Shown: piece by piece, positions 15,001 through 30,100 of the stretch
Layout of the letters: each line of letters begins with the position of its first letter
Numbering within the stretch: position 1 is the first letter of the stretch
Assembly (NCBI GenBank): GCA_032622095.1
Contig: CP136068.1
Location: 62,768,025-62,832,024 of the forward strand
DNA from: Siphonodentalium dalli
Lineage: Eukaryota; Mollusca; Scaphopoda; Gadilida; Siphonodentaliidae
Reading direction: 5' to 3'
Length of the DNA: 64,000 nucleotides
Translations under genes and position numbers: made by a program
The notes under the pieces: model-generated
What the model was told of the DNA's origin: nothing
The model's database searches: none
Seen by the model: the letters and a program-made list of their open reading frames with translations, nothing else

Positions 15001-16130
15001 TATATATATGTCATGTACAGATGCAGGACTGTCCATATATATCCCTACGTCCATATTATATAACCAGAAACCAGATATTTAGACTCATACCCATTTCCTT
15101 GATGGACCCTTAAAATAGTGAACCCCAAATTGCAGCCCGTGCAGTGAAAACCTAAGTAAATTATATATATGTCATGTACAGATGCAGGACGATCCATATA
15201 TGTCACAATGTCCATATAATATGTCCAGAATCCAGATATTTAGACTCATACCCATTTTCCTTGATGTGCCCTTAAAATGGTGAACCCCAAATTGGAGCCC
15301 GTGCAGTGAAAACCTAAGTAAATTATAGATATGTTATGTACAGATGCAGGACTGTCAATATATGTCCCACAGTCCATGTTATATTCCCAGAATCCAGATA
15401 TTTAGACTCATACCCATTTTCCTTGATGGGCCCTTAATATGGTGAACCCCAAATTGGAGCCCGTTCAGTGAAAACCTAAGTAAATTATATATCATGTACA
15501 GATGCAGTACTGTCCATATATGTCCCAACGTCCATATAATATGTCCAGAATCCAGATGTTTAGACTCATACCCATTTCCATTGATGGGCCCTTAAAATTG
15601 TGAACCCCGAATTGGAGCCCGTGAAGTGAAAACCTAAGTAAATTATATATTAGGCATGTACAGATGCAGGACGATCCATATATATCCCAACATCCATATA
15701 ATATGTCCAGAATCCAGATATTTAGACTCATACCCATTTTCCTTGATGGGCCCTTAATATGGTGAACCCCAAATTGGAGCCCGTTCAGTGAAAACCTAAG
15801 TAAATTATATATCATGTACAGATGCAGGACTGTCCATATATGTCCCAACGTCCATATAATATGTCCAGAATCCAGATATTTAGACTCATACCCATTTCCA
15901 TTGATGGGCCCTTAAAATTGTGAACCCCAAATTGGAGCCCGTGAAGTGAAAACCAAAGTAAATTATATATATGTCATGTACAGATGCAGGACTGTCCATA
16001 TATATCCCAACGTCCATATTATATAACCTGAAACCAGATATTTAGACTCATACCCATTTTCCTTTATGGGCCTTTAAAATTGTGAACCCCAAATTGGAGC
16101 CCGTGCAGTGAAAACCTAAGTAAATTATAT
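3090..16130. repeat. Higher-order repeat block: 1449-bp 9-mer nested in a 4347-bp 27-mer
   Basis: Marker monomers recur at 3580, 5029, 6478, 7927 and 9376, each 1449 bp apart. They recur again at 9696, 11145, 12594, 14043 and 15492. Every third unit carries its own variants: a CCCACAGTCCATG monomer near 7.8, 11.0 and 15.4 kb, and a GCAGTACTGTCC monomer just after it. This gives a 3 x 1449 = 4347-bp super-unit (3580 to 7927, and 11145 to 15492). The middle super-unit is one 1449-bp unit short but carries a 320-bp dimer duplication. Confidence 0.9.
9376..10052. repeat. Local two-monomer (320-bp) tandem duplication inside the HOR
   Basis: The two-monomer stretch beginning at 9376 is repeated from 9696, apparently base for base over the compared 357 bp. 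It breaks the 1449-bp rhythm: the interval between matching variant monomers at 7927 and 11145 is 3218 bp, which is 2 x 1449 + 320. The lack of visible differences suggests a very recent event, or an assembly artefact. Confidence 0.85.
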
Positions 16131-18185
16131 ATATATGTCATGTACAGATGCTGGACGATCCATATATGTCACAATGTCCATATAATATGTCCAGAATCCA
16201 GATATTTAGACTCATACCCATTTTCCTTGATGTGCCCTTAAAATGGTGAACCCCAAATTGGAGCCCGTGCAGTGAAAACCTAAGTAAATTATATATTAGG
16301 CATGTACAGATGCAGGACAATCCATGTATATCCCAACGTCCATATAATATGTCCAGAATCCAGATATTTAGACTCATACCCATTTTCCTTGATGGGCCCT
16401 TAATATGGTGAATCCCAAATTGGAGCCCGTGCAGTGAAAACGTAAGTAAATTATATATATGTCATGTACAGATGCAGGACTGTCCATATATGTCCCAACG
16501 TCCATATAATATGTCCAGAATCCAGATATTTAGACTCATACCCATTTCCCGTGATGGGCCCTTAAAATTGTAAACCCCAAATTGGAGCCCTTGAAGTGAA
16601 AACCTAAGTAAATTATATATTAGGCATGTTGAGATGCAGGACGATCCATATATATCCCAACGTCCATATAATATGTCCAGAATCCAGATATTTAGACTCA
16701 TACCTATTTTCTATGATGGGCCCTTAAAATGGTGAACCCCAAATAGAAGCCCGTGCAGTGAAAACCTAAGTAAATTATATATATGTCATGTACAGATGCA
16801 GGACTGTCCATATATATCCCAACGTCCATATTATATAACCAGAATCCAGATATTTAGACCAATACCCATTTTCCCTGATGGGCCTTTAAAATGGTGAACC
16901 CCAAATTGGAGCCTGTGCAGTGAAAACCTAAGTAAATTATATATATGTCATTTACAGATGCAGGACTGTCCATATATGTCCCAACGTCCATATAATATGT
17001 CCAGAAACCAGATATTTAGACTCATACCCATTTTCCTTGATGGGCCCTTAATATGGTAAACCCCAAATTGGAGCCCGTGCAGTGAAACCCTAAGTAAATT
17101 ATATATTAGGCATGTACAGATGCAGGACGATCCATGTATGTCCCAACGTCCATATTATATTACCAGAATCCATATATTTAGACTCATACCCATTTTCCTT
17201 GATGGGCCCTTAATATGGTGAACCCCAAATAGGAGCCCGTGCAGTGAAAACCTAAGTAAATTATATATGTGTCATGTACAGATGCAGGACGGTCCATATA
17301 TGTCCCAACGTCCATATAATATGTCCAGAATCCAGATATTTAGACTCATACCCATTTTCCTTGATGGGCCCTTAATATGGTGAACCCCAAATTGGAGCCC
17401 GTGCAGTGAAAACCTAAGTAAATTATATATATGTCATGTACAGATGCAGGACGATCCATACATGTCAAAATGTCCATATAATATGTCCAGAATCCAGATA
17501 TTTAGACTCATACCCATTTTCCTTTATGGGCCTTTAAAATGGTGAACCACAAATTGGAGCCCGTGCAGTGAAAACCTAAGTAAATTATATATATGTCATG
17601 TACAGATGCAGGACGATCCATATATGTCAAAATGTCCATATAATATGTCCAGAATCCAGATATTTAGACTCATACCCATTTTCCTTGATGTGCCCTTAAA
17701 ATGGTGAACCCCAAATTGGAGCCCGTGCAGTGAAAACCTAAGTAAATTATAGATATGTTATGTACAGATGCAGGACTGTCAATATATGTCCCAAAGTCCA
17801 TGTTATATTCCCAGAATCCAGATATTTAGACTCATACCCATTTTCCTTGGTGGGCCCTTAATATGATGAACCCCAAATTGGAGCCCGTGCAGTGAAAACC
17901 TAAGTAAATTATATATCATGTACAGATGCAGGACTGTCCATATATGTCCCAACGTCCATATAATATGTCCAGAATCCAGACATTTAGACTCATACCCATT
18001 TTCCTTGATGGGCCCTTAATGTGGTGAACCCCAAATTGGAGCCCGTGCAGTGAAAACCTAAGTAAATTATAGATATGTTATGTACAGATGCAGGACTGTC
18101 AATATATGTCCCAAAGTTCATGTTATATTCCCAGAATCCAGATATTTAGACTCATACCCATTTTCCTTGGTGTGCCCTTAATATG
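16130..18185. repeat. Transitional satellite block between two HOR regimes
   Basis: Monomers here match the first 3 kb of the window (for example 16138 against 1803) and not the adjacent 1449-bp units. Near 17.45 kb, monomers with CGATCCATACATGTCAAAA appear. These recur near 19.39, 20.19, 25.85 and 26.65 kb, so the block shares variants with the next regime. Confidence 0.65.
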
Positions 18186-21100
18186 GTGAACCCCAAATAG
18201 GAGCCCGTACAGTGAAAACCTAAGTAAATTATATATGTGTCATGTACAGATGCAGGACTGTCCATATATATCCCAACGTCCATATTATATAACCAGAATC
18301 CAGATATTTAGACCAATACCAATTTTCCCTGATGGGCCTTTAAAATGGTGAACCCCAAATTGGAGCCCGTGCAGTGAAAACCTAAGTAAATTATATATAT
18401 GTCATGTAAAGATGCAGGACTGTCCATATATGTCCAAACGTCCATATAATATGTCCAGAAACCAGATATTTAGACTCATACCCATTTCCTTGATGGGCCC
18501 TTAATATGGTGAACCCCAAATTGGAGCCCGTGCAATGAGAACCTAAGTAAATTATATATATGTCATGTACAGATGCAGGACGATCCATATATGTCACAAT
18601 TTCCATATAATATGTCCAGAATCCAGATATTTAGACTCATACCCATTTTCCTTGATGTGCCCTTAAAATGGTGAACCCCAAATTGGAGCCCGTGCAGTGA
18701 AAACCTAAGTGAATTATAGATATGTTATGTACAGATGCAGGACTGTCAATATATGTCCCAAAGTCCATGTTATATTCCCAGAATCCAGATATTTAGACTC
18801 ATACCCATTTTCCTTGGTGGGCCCTTAATATGGTGAACCCCAAATTGGAGCCCGTGCAGTTAAAACCTAAGTAAATCATATATCATGTACAGATGCAGGA
18901 CTGTCCATATATGTCCCAACGTCCATATAATATGTCCAGAATCCAGACATTTAGACTCATACCCATTTTCCTTGATGGGCCCTTAATGTGGTGAACCCCA
19001 AATTGGAGCCCGTGCAGTGAAACCCTAAGTAAATTATATATTAGGCATGTACAGATGCAGGACGATCCATAAATGTCCCAAACGTCCATATTATATTACC
19101 AGAATCCATATATTTAGACTCATACCCATTTTCCTTTATGGGCCCTTAATATGGTGAACCCCAAATAGGAGCCCGTGCAGTGAAAACCTAAGTAAATTAT
19201 ATATGTGTCATGTACACATGCAGGACGGTCCATATATGTCCCAACGTCCATATAATATGTCCAGAATCCAGATATTTAGACTCATACCCATTTTCCTTGA
19301 TGGGCCCTTAATATGGTGAACCCCAAATTGGAGCCCGTGCAGTGAAAACCTAAGTAAATTATATATATGTCATGTACAGATGCAGGACGATCCATACATG
19401 TCAAAATGTCCATATAATATGTCCAGAATCCAGATATTTAGACTCATACCCATTTTCCTTTATGGGCCTTTAAAATGGTGAACCACAAATTGGAGCCCGT
19501 GCAGTGAAAACCTAAGTAAATTATATATATGTCATGTACAGATGCAGGACGATCCATATATGTCAAAATGTCCATATAATATGTCCAGAATCCAGATATT
19601 TAGACTCATACCCATTTTCCTTGATGTGCCCTTAAAATGGTGAACCCCAAATTGGAGCCCGTGCAGTGAAAACCTAAGTAAATTATAGATATGTTATGTA
19701 CAGATGCAGGACTGTCAATATATGTCCCAAAGTCCATGTTATATTCCCAGAATCCAGATATTTAGACTCATACCCATTTTCCTTGGTGGGCCCTTAATAT
19801 GATGAACCCCAAATTGGAGCCCGTGCAGTGAAAACCTAAGTAAATTATATATCATGTACAGATGCAGGACTGTCCATATATGTCCCAACGTCCATATAAT
19901 ATGTCCAGAATCCAGACATTTAGACTCATACCCATTTTCCTTGATGGGCCCTTAATGTGGTGAACCCCAAATTGGAGCCCGTGCAGTGAAAACCTAAGTA
20001 AATTATAGATATGTTATGTACAGATGCAGGACTGTCAATATATGTCCCAAAGTTCATGTTATATTCCCAGAATCCAGATATTTAGACTCATACCCATTTT
20101 CCTTGGTGTGCCCTTAATATGGTGAACCCCAAATTGGAGCCCGTACAGTGAAAACCTAAGTAAATTATATATATGTCATGTACAGATGCAGGACGATCCA
20201 TACATGTCAAAATGTCCATATAATATGTCCAGAATCCAGATATTTAGACTCATACCCATTTTCCTTTATGGGCCTTTAAAATGGTGAACCACAAATTGGA
20301 GCCCGTGCAGTGAAAACCTAAGTAAATTATATATATGTCATGTACAGATGCAGGACGATCCATATATGTCAAAATGTCCATATAATATGTCCAGAATCCA
20401 GATATTTAGACTCATACCAATTTTCCCTGATGGGCCTTTAAAATGGTGAACCCCAAATTGGAGCCCGTGCAGTGAAAACCTAAGTAAATTATATATATGT
20501 CATGTAAAGATGCAGGACTGTCCATATATGTCCAAACGTCCATATAATATGTCCAGAAACCAGATATTTAGACTCATACCCATTTCCTTGATGGGCCCTT
20601 AATATGGTGAACCCCAAATTGGAGCCCGTGCAATGAGAACCTAAGTAAATTATATATATGTCATGTACAGATGCAGGACGATCCATATATGTCACAATGT
20701 CCATATAATATGTCCAGAATCCAGATATTTAGACTCATACCCATTTTCCTTGATGTGCCCTTAAAATGGTGAACCCCAAATTGGAGCCCGTGCAGTGAAA
20801 ACCTAAGTGAATTATAGATATGTTATGTACAGATGCAGGACTGTCAATATATGTCCCAAAGTCCATGTTATATTCCCAGAATCCAGATATTTAGACTCAT
20901 ACCCATTTTCCTTGGTGGGCCCTTAATATGGTGAACCCCAAATTGGAGCCCGTGCAGTGAAAACCTAAGTAAATCATATATCATGTACAGATGCAGGACT
21001 GTCCATATATGTCCCAACGTCCATATAATATGTCCAGAATCCAGACATTTAGACTCATACCCATTTTCCTTGATGGGCCCTTAATGTGGTGAACCCCAAA

Positions 21101-24100
21101 TTGGAGCCCGTGCAGTGAAACCCTAAGTAAATTATATATTAGGCATGTACAGATGCAGGACGATCCATAAATGTCCCAAACGTCCATATTATATTACCAG
21201 AATCCATATATTTAGACTCATACCCATTTTCCTTTATGGGCCCTTAATATGGTGAACCCCAAATAGGAGCCCGTGCAGTGAAAACCTAAGTAAATTATAT
21301 ATGTGTCATGTACACATGCAGGACGGTCCATATATGTCCCAACGTCCATATAATATGTCCAGAATCCAGATATTTAGACTCATACCCATTTTCCTTGATG
21401 GGCCCTTAATATGGTGAACCCCAAATTGGAGCCCGTGCAGTGAAAACCTAAGTAAATTATATATTAGGCATGTACAGATGCAGGACGATCCATATATATC
21501 CCAACGTCCATATAATATGTCCAGAATCCAGATATTTAGACTCATACCCATTTTCCTTGATGGGCCCTTAATATGGTGAACCCCAAATTGGAGCCCGTGC
21601 AGTGAAAACCTAAGTAAATTATATATATGTCATGTACAGATGCAGGACTGTCCATATATGTCCCAACGTCCATATAATATGTCCAGAATCCATATATTTA
21701 GACTCATACCCATTTTCCTCGATGGGCCCTTAATATGGTGAACCCCAAATAGGAGCCCGTGCAGTGAAAACCTAAGTAAATTATATATGTGTCATGTACA
21801 GATGCAGGACTGTCCATATATATCCCAACGTCCATATTATATAACCAGAATCCAGATATTTAGACCAATACCAATTTTCCCTGATGGGCCTTTAAAATGG
21901 TGAACCTCAAATTGGAGCCCGTGCAGTGAAAACCTAAGTAAATTATATATATGTCATGTACAGATGCAGGACTGTCCATATATGTCCCAACGTCCATATA
22001 ATATGTCCAGAATCCAGATATTTAGACTCATACCTATTTTCCTTGATGTGCCCTTAAAATGGTGAACCCCAAATTGGAGCCGTTGCAGTGAAAACCTAAG
22101 TGAATTATAGATATGTTATGTACAGATGCAGGACTGTCAATATATGTCCCAAAGTCCATGTTATATTCCCAGAATCCAGATATTTAGACTCATACCCATT
22201 TTGCTTGATGGGCCCTTAATATGGTGAACCCCAAATTGGAGCCGGTGCAGTGAAAACCTAAGTAAATTATATATTAGGCATGTACAGATGCAGGACGATC
22301 CATATATATCCCAACGTCCATATAATATGTCCAGAATCCAGATATTTAGACTCATAGCCATTTTCCTTGATGGGCCCTTAATATGGTGAACCCCAAATAG
22401 GAGCCCGTGCAGTGAAAACCTAAGTAAATTATATATATGTCATGAACAGATGCAGGACTGCCCATATATGTCCCAACGTCCATATTATATTACCAGAATC
22501 CAGATATTTAGACTCATACCAATTTTCCTTGATGGGCCCTTAATATGGTGAACCCCAAATTGGAGCCCGTGTAGTTAAACCCTAAGTACATTATATATTA
22601 GGCATGTACAGATGAAGGACGATCCATGTATGTCCCAACGTCCATATAATATGTCAAGAATCCAGATATTTAGACTCATACCCATTTTCCTTGATGGGCC
22701 CTTAATATGGTGAACCCCAAATTGGAGCCCGTGCAGTGAAAACCTAAGTAAATTATATATCATGTACAGATGCAGGACTCTCCATATATGTCCCAACGTC
22801 CATATAATATGTCCAGAATCCAGATATTTAGACTCATACCCATTTTCCTTGATGGGCCCTTAATATGGTGAACCCCAAATTGGAGCCCGTGCAGTGAAAC
22901 CCTAAGTAAATTATATATTAGGCATGTACAGATGCAGGACGGTCCATATATGTCCCAACGTCCATATAATATGTCCAGAATCCAGATATTTAGACTCATA
23001 CCCATTTTCCTTGATGGGCCCTTAATATGGTGAACCCCAAATTGGAGCCCGTGCAGTGAAAACCTAAGTAAATTATATAGTAGGCATGTACAGATGCAGC
23101 ACGATCCATATGTATCCCAACGTCCATATAATATGTCCAGAATCCAGATATTTAGACTCATACCCATTTTCCTTGATGGGCCCTTAATATGGTGAACCCC
23201 AAATTGGAGCCCGTGCAGTGAAAACCTAAGTAAATTATATATCCTGTACAGATGCAGGACTGTCCATATATGTCCCAACGTCCATATAATATGTCCAGAA
23301 TCCAGATATTTAGACTCATACCCATTTCCCTTGATGGGCCCTTAAAATTGTGAACCCCAAATTGGAGCCCGTGAAGTGAAAACCTAAGTAAATTATATAT
23401 TAGGCATGTACAGATGCAGGACGATCCATATATATCCCAACGTCCATATAATATGTCCAGAATCCAGATATTTAGACTCATACCTATTTTCTATGATGGG
23501 CCCTTAAAATGGTGAACCCGAAATAGGAGCCCGTGCAGTGAAAACCTAAGTAAATTATATATATGTCATGTACAGATGCAGGACTGTCCAAATATATCCC
23601 AACGTCCATATTATATGTCCAGAAAACAGATATTTAGACTCATACCCATTTTCCTTTATGGGCCTTTAAAATGGTGAACCCCAAATTGGAGCCCGTGCAG
23701 TGAAAACCTAAGTAAATTATATATATGTCATGTACAGATGCAGGACTGTCCATATATATCCCAACGTCCATATTATATTCCCAGAATCCAGATATTTAGA
23801 CTCATACCCATTTTCCTCGGTGGGCCCTTAATATGGTGAACCCCAAATTGGAGCCCGTGCAGTGAAAACCTAAGTAAATTATATATCATGTACACATGCA
23901 GGACTGTCCATATATGTCCCAACGTCCATATAATATGTCCAGAATCCAGACATTTAGACTCATACCCATTTTCCTTGATGGGCCCTTAATGTGGTGAACC
24001 CCAAATTGGAGCCCGTGCAGTGAAACCCTAAGTAAATTATATTTTAGGCATGTACAGATGCAGGACGATCCATATATGTCCCAAACGTCCATATTATATT

Positions 24101-27100
24101 ACCAGAATCCATATATTTAGACTCATACCCATTTTCCTTTATGGGCCCTTAATATGGTGAACCCCAAATAGGAGCCCGTGCAGTGAAAACCTAAGTAAAT
24201 TATATATGTGTCATGTACACATGCAGGACGGTCCATATATGTCCCAACGTCCATATAATATGTCCAGAATCCAGATATTTAGACTCATACCCATTTTCCT
24301 TGATGGGCCCTTAATATGGTCAACCCCAAATTGGAGCCCGTGCAGTGAAAACCTAAGTAAATTATATATTAGGCATGCACAGATGCAGGACGATCCATAT
24401 ATATCCCAACGTCCATATAATATGTCCAGAATCCAGATATTTAGACTCATACCCATTTTCCTTGATGGGTCCTTAATATGGTGAACCCCAAATTGGAGCC
24501 CGTGCAGTGAACACCTAAGTAAATTATATATATGTCATGTACAGATGCAGGACTGTCCATATATGTCCCAACGTCCATATAATATGTCCAGAATCCATAT
24601 ATTTAGACTCATACCCATTTTCCTTGATGGGCCCTTAATATGGTGAACCCCAAATAGGAGCCCGTGCAGTGAAAACCTAAGTAAATTATATATGTGTCAT
24701 GTACAGATGCAGGACTGTCCATATATATCCCAACGTCCATATTATATAACCAGAATCCAGATATTTAGACCAATACCAATTTTCCCTGATGGGCCTTTAA
24801 AATGGTGAACCCCAAATTGGAGCCCGTGCAGTGAAAACCTAAGTAAATTATATATATGTCATGTAAAGATGCAGGACTGTCCATATATGTCCAAACGTCC
24901 ATATAATATGTCCAGAAACCAGATATTTAGACTCATACCCATTTCCTTGATGGGCCCTTAATATGGTGAACCCCAAATTGGAGCCCGTGCAATGAGAACC
25001 TAAGTAAATTATATATATGTCATGTACAGATGCAGGACGATCCATATATGTCACAATTTCCATATAATATGTCCAGAATCCAGATATTTAGACTCATACC
25101 CATTTTCCTTGATGTGCCCTTAAAATGGTGAACCCCAAATTGGAGCCCGTGCAGTGAAAACCTAAGTGAATTATAGATATGTTATGTACAGATGCAGGAC
25201 TGTCAATATATGTCCCAAAGTCCATGTTATATTCCCAGAATCCAGATATTTAGACTCATACCCATTTTCCTTGGTGGGCCCTTAATATGGTGAACCCCAA
25301 ATTGGAGCCCGTGCAGTTAAAACCTAAGTAAATCATATATCATGTACAGATGCAGGACTGTCCATATATGTCCCAACGTCCATATAATATGTCCAGAATC
25401 CAGACATTTAGACTCATACCCATTTTCCTTGATGGGCCCTTAATGTGGTGAACCCCAAATTGGAGCCCGTGCAGTGAAACCCTAAGTAAATTATATATTA
25501 GGCATGTACAGATGCAGGACGATCCATAAATGTCCCAAACGTCCATATTATATTACCAGAATCCATATATTTAGACTCATACCCATTTTCCTTTATGGGC
25601 CCTTAATATGGTGAACCCCAAATAGGAGCCCGTGCAGTGAAAACCTAAGTAAATTATATATGTGTCATGTACACATGCAGGACGGTCCATATATGTCCCA
25701 ACGTCCATATAATATGTCCAGAATCCAGATATTTAGACTCATACCCATTTTCCTTGATGGGCCCTTAATATGGTGAACCCCAAATTGGAGCCCGTGCAGT
25801 GAAAACCTAAGTAAATTATATATATGTCATGTACAGATGCAGGACGATCCATACATGTCAAAATGTCCATATAATATGTCCAGAATCCAGATATTTAGAC
25901 TCATACCCATTTTCCTTTATGGGCCTTTAAAATGGTGAACCACAAATTGGAGCCCGTGCAGTGAAAACCTAAGTAAATTTATATATATGTCATGTACAGA
26001 TGCAGGACGATCCATATATGTCAAAATGTCCATATAATATGTCCAGAATCCAGATATTTAGACTCATACCCATTTTCCTTGATGTGCCCTTAAAATGGTG
26101 AACCCCAAATTGGAGCCCGTGCAGTGAAAACCTAAGTAAATTATAGATATGTTATGTACAGATGCAGGACTGTCAATATATGTCCCAAAGTCCATGTTAT
26201 ATTCCCAGAATCCAGATATTTAGACTCATACCCATTTTCCTTGGTGGGCCCTTAATATGATGAACCCCAAATTGGAGCCCGTGCAGTGAAAACCTAAGTA
26301 AATTATATATCATGTACAGATGCAGGACTGTCCATATATGTCCCAACGTCCATATAATATGTCCAGAATCCAGACATTTAGACTCATACCCATTTTCCTT
26401 GATGGGCCCTTAATGTGGTGAACCCCAAATTGGAGCCCGTGCAGTGAAAACCTAAGTAAATTATAGATATGTTATGTACAGATGCAGGACTGTCAATATA
26501 TGTCCCAAAGTTCATGTTATATTCCCAGAATCCAGATATTTAGACTCATACCCATTTTCCTTGGTGTGCCCTTAATATGGTGAACCCCAAATTGGAGCCC
26601 GTACAGTGAAAACCTAAGTAAATTATATATATGTCATGTACAGATGCAGGACGATCCATACATGTCAAAATGTCCATATAATATGTCCAGAATCCAGATA
26701 TTTAGACTCATACCCATTTTCCTTTATGGGCCTTTAAAATGGTGAACCACAAATTGGAGCCCGTGCAGTGAAAACCTAAGTAAATTATATATATGTCATG
26801 TACAGATGCAGGACGATCCATATATGTCAAAATGTCCATATAATATGTCCAGAATCCAGATATTTAGACTCATACCAATTTTCCCTGATGGGCCTTTAAA
26901 ATGGTGAACCCCAAATTGGAGCCCGTGCAGTGAAAACCTAAGTAAATTATATATATGTCATGTAAAGATGCAGGACTGTCCATATATGTCCCAACGTCCA
27001 TATAATATGTCCAGAAACCAGATATTTAGACTCATACCCATTTCCTTGATGGGCCCTTAATATGGTGAACCCCAAATTGGAGCCCGTGCAATGAGAACCT

Positions 27101-30100
27101 AAGTAAATTATATATATGTCATGTACAGATGCAGGACGATCCATATATGTCACAATGTCCATATAATATGTCCAGAATCCAGATATTTAGACTCATACCC
27201 ATTTTCCTTGATGTGCCCTTAAAATGGTGAACCCCAAATTGGAGCCCGTGCAGTGAAAACCTAAGTGAATTATAGATATGTTATGTACAGATGCAGGACT
27301 GTCAATATATGTCCCAAAGTCCATGTTATATTCCCAGAATCCAGATATTTAGACTCATACCCATTTTCCTTGGTGGGCCCTTAATATGGTGAACCCCAAA
27401 TTGGAGCCCGTGCAGTGAAAACCTAAGTAAATCATATATCATGTACAGATGCAGGACTGTCCATATATGTCCCAACGTCCATATAATATGTCCAGAATCC
27501 AGACATTTAGACTCATACCCATTTTCCTTGATGGGCCCTTAATGTGGTGAACCCCAAATTGGAGCCCGTGCAGTGAAACCCTAAGTAAATTATATATTAG
27601 GCATGTACAGATGCAGGACGATCCATAAATGTCCCAAACGTCCATATTATATTACCAGAATCCATATATTTAGACTCATACCCATTTTCCTTTATGGGCC
27701 CTTAATATGGTGAACCCCAAATAGGAGCCCGTGCAGTGAAAACCTAAGTAAATTATATATGTGTCATGTACACATGCAGGACGGTCCATATATGTCCCAA
27801 CGTCCATATAATATGTCCAGAATCCAGATATTTAGACTCATACCCATTTTCCTTGATGGGCCCTTAATATGGTGAACCCCAAATTGGAGCCCGTGCAGTG
27901 AAAACCTAAGTAAATTATATATTAGGCATGTACAGATGCAGGACGATCCATATATATCCCAACGTCCATATAATATGTCCAGAATCCAGATATTTAGACT
28001 CATACCCATTTTCCTTGATGGGCCCTTAATATGGTGAACCCCAAATTGGAGCCCGTGCAGTGAAAACCTAAGTAAATTATATATATGTCATGTACAGATG
28101 CAGGACTGTCCATATATGTCCCAACGTCCATATAATATGTCCAGAATCCATATATTTAGACTCATACCCATTTTCCTCGATGGGCCCTTAATATGGTGAA
28201 CCCCAAATAGGAGCCCGTGCAGTGAAAACCTAAGTAAATTATATATGTGTCCATGTACAGATGCAGGACTGTCCATATATATCCCAACGTCCATATTATA
28301 TAACCAGAATCCAGATATTTAGACCAATACCAATTTTCCCTGATGGGCCTTTAAAATGGTGAACCTCAAATTGGAGCCCGTGCAGTGAAAACCTAAGTAA
28401 ATTATATATATGTCATGTACAGATGCAGGACTGTCCATATATGTCCCAACGTCCATATAATATGTCCAGAATCCAGATATTTAGACTCATACCTATTTTC
28501 CTTGATGTGCCCTTAAAATGGTGAACCCCAAATTGGAGCCGTTGCAGTGAAAACCTAAGTGAATTATAGATATGTTATGTACAGATGCAGGACTGTCAAT
28601 ATATGTCCCAAAGTCCATGTTATATTCCCAGAATCCAGATATTTAGACTCATACCCATTTTGCTTGATGGGCCCTTAATATGGTGAACCCCAAATTGGAG
28701 CCGGTGCAGTGAAAACCTAAGTAAATTATATATTAGGCATGTACAGATGCAGGACGATCCATATATATCCCAACGTCCATATAATATGTCCAGAATCCAG
28801 ATATTTAGACTCATAGCCATTTTCCTTGATGGGCCCTTAATATGGTGAACCCCAAATAGGAGCCCGTGCAGTGAAAACCTAAGTAAATTATATATATGTC
28901 ATGAACAGATGCAGGACTGCCCATATATGTCCCAACGTCCATATTATATTACCAGAATCCAGATATTTAGACTCATACCAATTTTCCTTGATGGGCCCTT
29001 AATATGGTGAACCCCAAATTGGAGCCCGTGTAGTTAAACCCTAAGTACATTATATATTAGGCATGTACAGATGAAGGACGATCCATGTATGTCCCAACGT
29101 CCATATAATATGTCAAGAATCCAGATATTTAGACTCATACCCATTTTCCTTGATGGGCCCTTAATATGGTGAACCCCAAATTGGAGCCCGTGCAGTGAAA
29201 ACCTAAGTAAATTATATATCATGTACAGATGCAGGACTCTCCATATATGTCCCAACGTCCATATAATATGTCCAGAATCCAGATATTTAGACTCATACCC
29301 ATTTTCCTTGATGGGCCCTTAATATGGTGAACCCCAAATTGGAGCCCGTGCAGTGAAACCCTAAGTAAATTATATATTAGGCATGTACAGATGCAGGACG
29401 GTCCATATATGTCCCAACGTCCATATAATATGTCCAGAATCCAGATATTTAGACTCATACCCATTTTCCTTGATGGGCCCTTAATATGGTGAACCCCAAA
29501 TTGGAGCCCGTGCAGTGAAAACCTAAGTAAATTATATAGTAGGCATGTACAGATGCAGCACGATCCATATGTATCCCAACGTCCATATAATATGTCCAGA
29601 ATCCAGATATTTAGACTCATACCCATTTTCCTTGATGGGCCCTTAATATGGTGAACCCCAAATTGGAGCCCGTGCAGTGAAAACCTAAGTAAATTATATA
29701 TCCTGTACAGATGCAGGACTGTCCATATATGTCCCAACGTCCATATAATATGTCCAGAATCCAGATATTTAGACTCATACCCATTTCCCTTGATGGGCCC
29801 TTAAAATTGTGAACCCCAAATTGGAGCCCGTGAAGTGAAAACCTAAGTAAATTATATATTAGGCATGTACAGATGCAGGACGATCCATATATATCCCAAC
29901 GTCCATATAATATGTCCAGAATCCAGATATTTAGACTCATACCTATTTTCTATGATGGGCCCTTAAAATGGTGAACCCGAAATAGGAGCCCGTGCAGTGA
30001 AAACCTAAGTAAATTATATATATGTCATGTACAGATGCAGGACTGTCCAAATATATCCCAACGTCCATATTATATGTCCAGAAAACAGATATTTAGACTC

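Noticed and set aside
24206-24484. Plus-strand open frames of about 90 codons in the satellite (also at 30665, 33747, 35349 and 35835)
   Set aside because: These are the same repeat read on the other strand. They are open only where particular variants adjoin, with no coding evidence.
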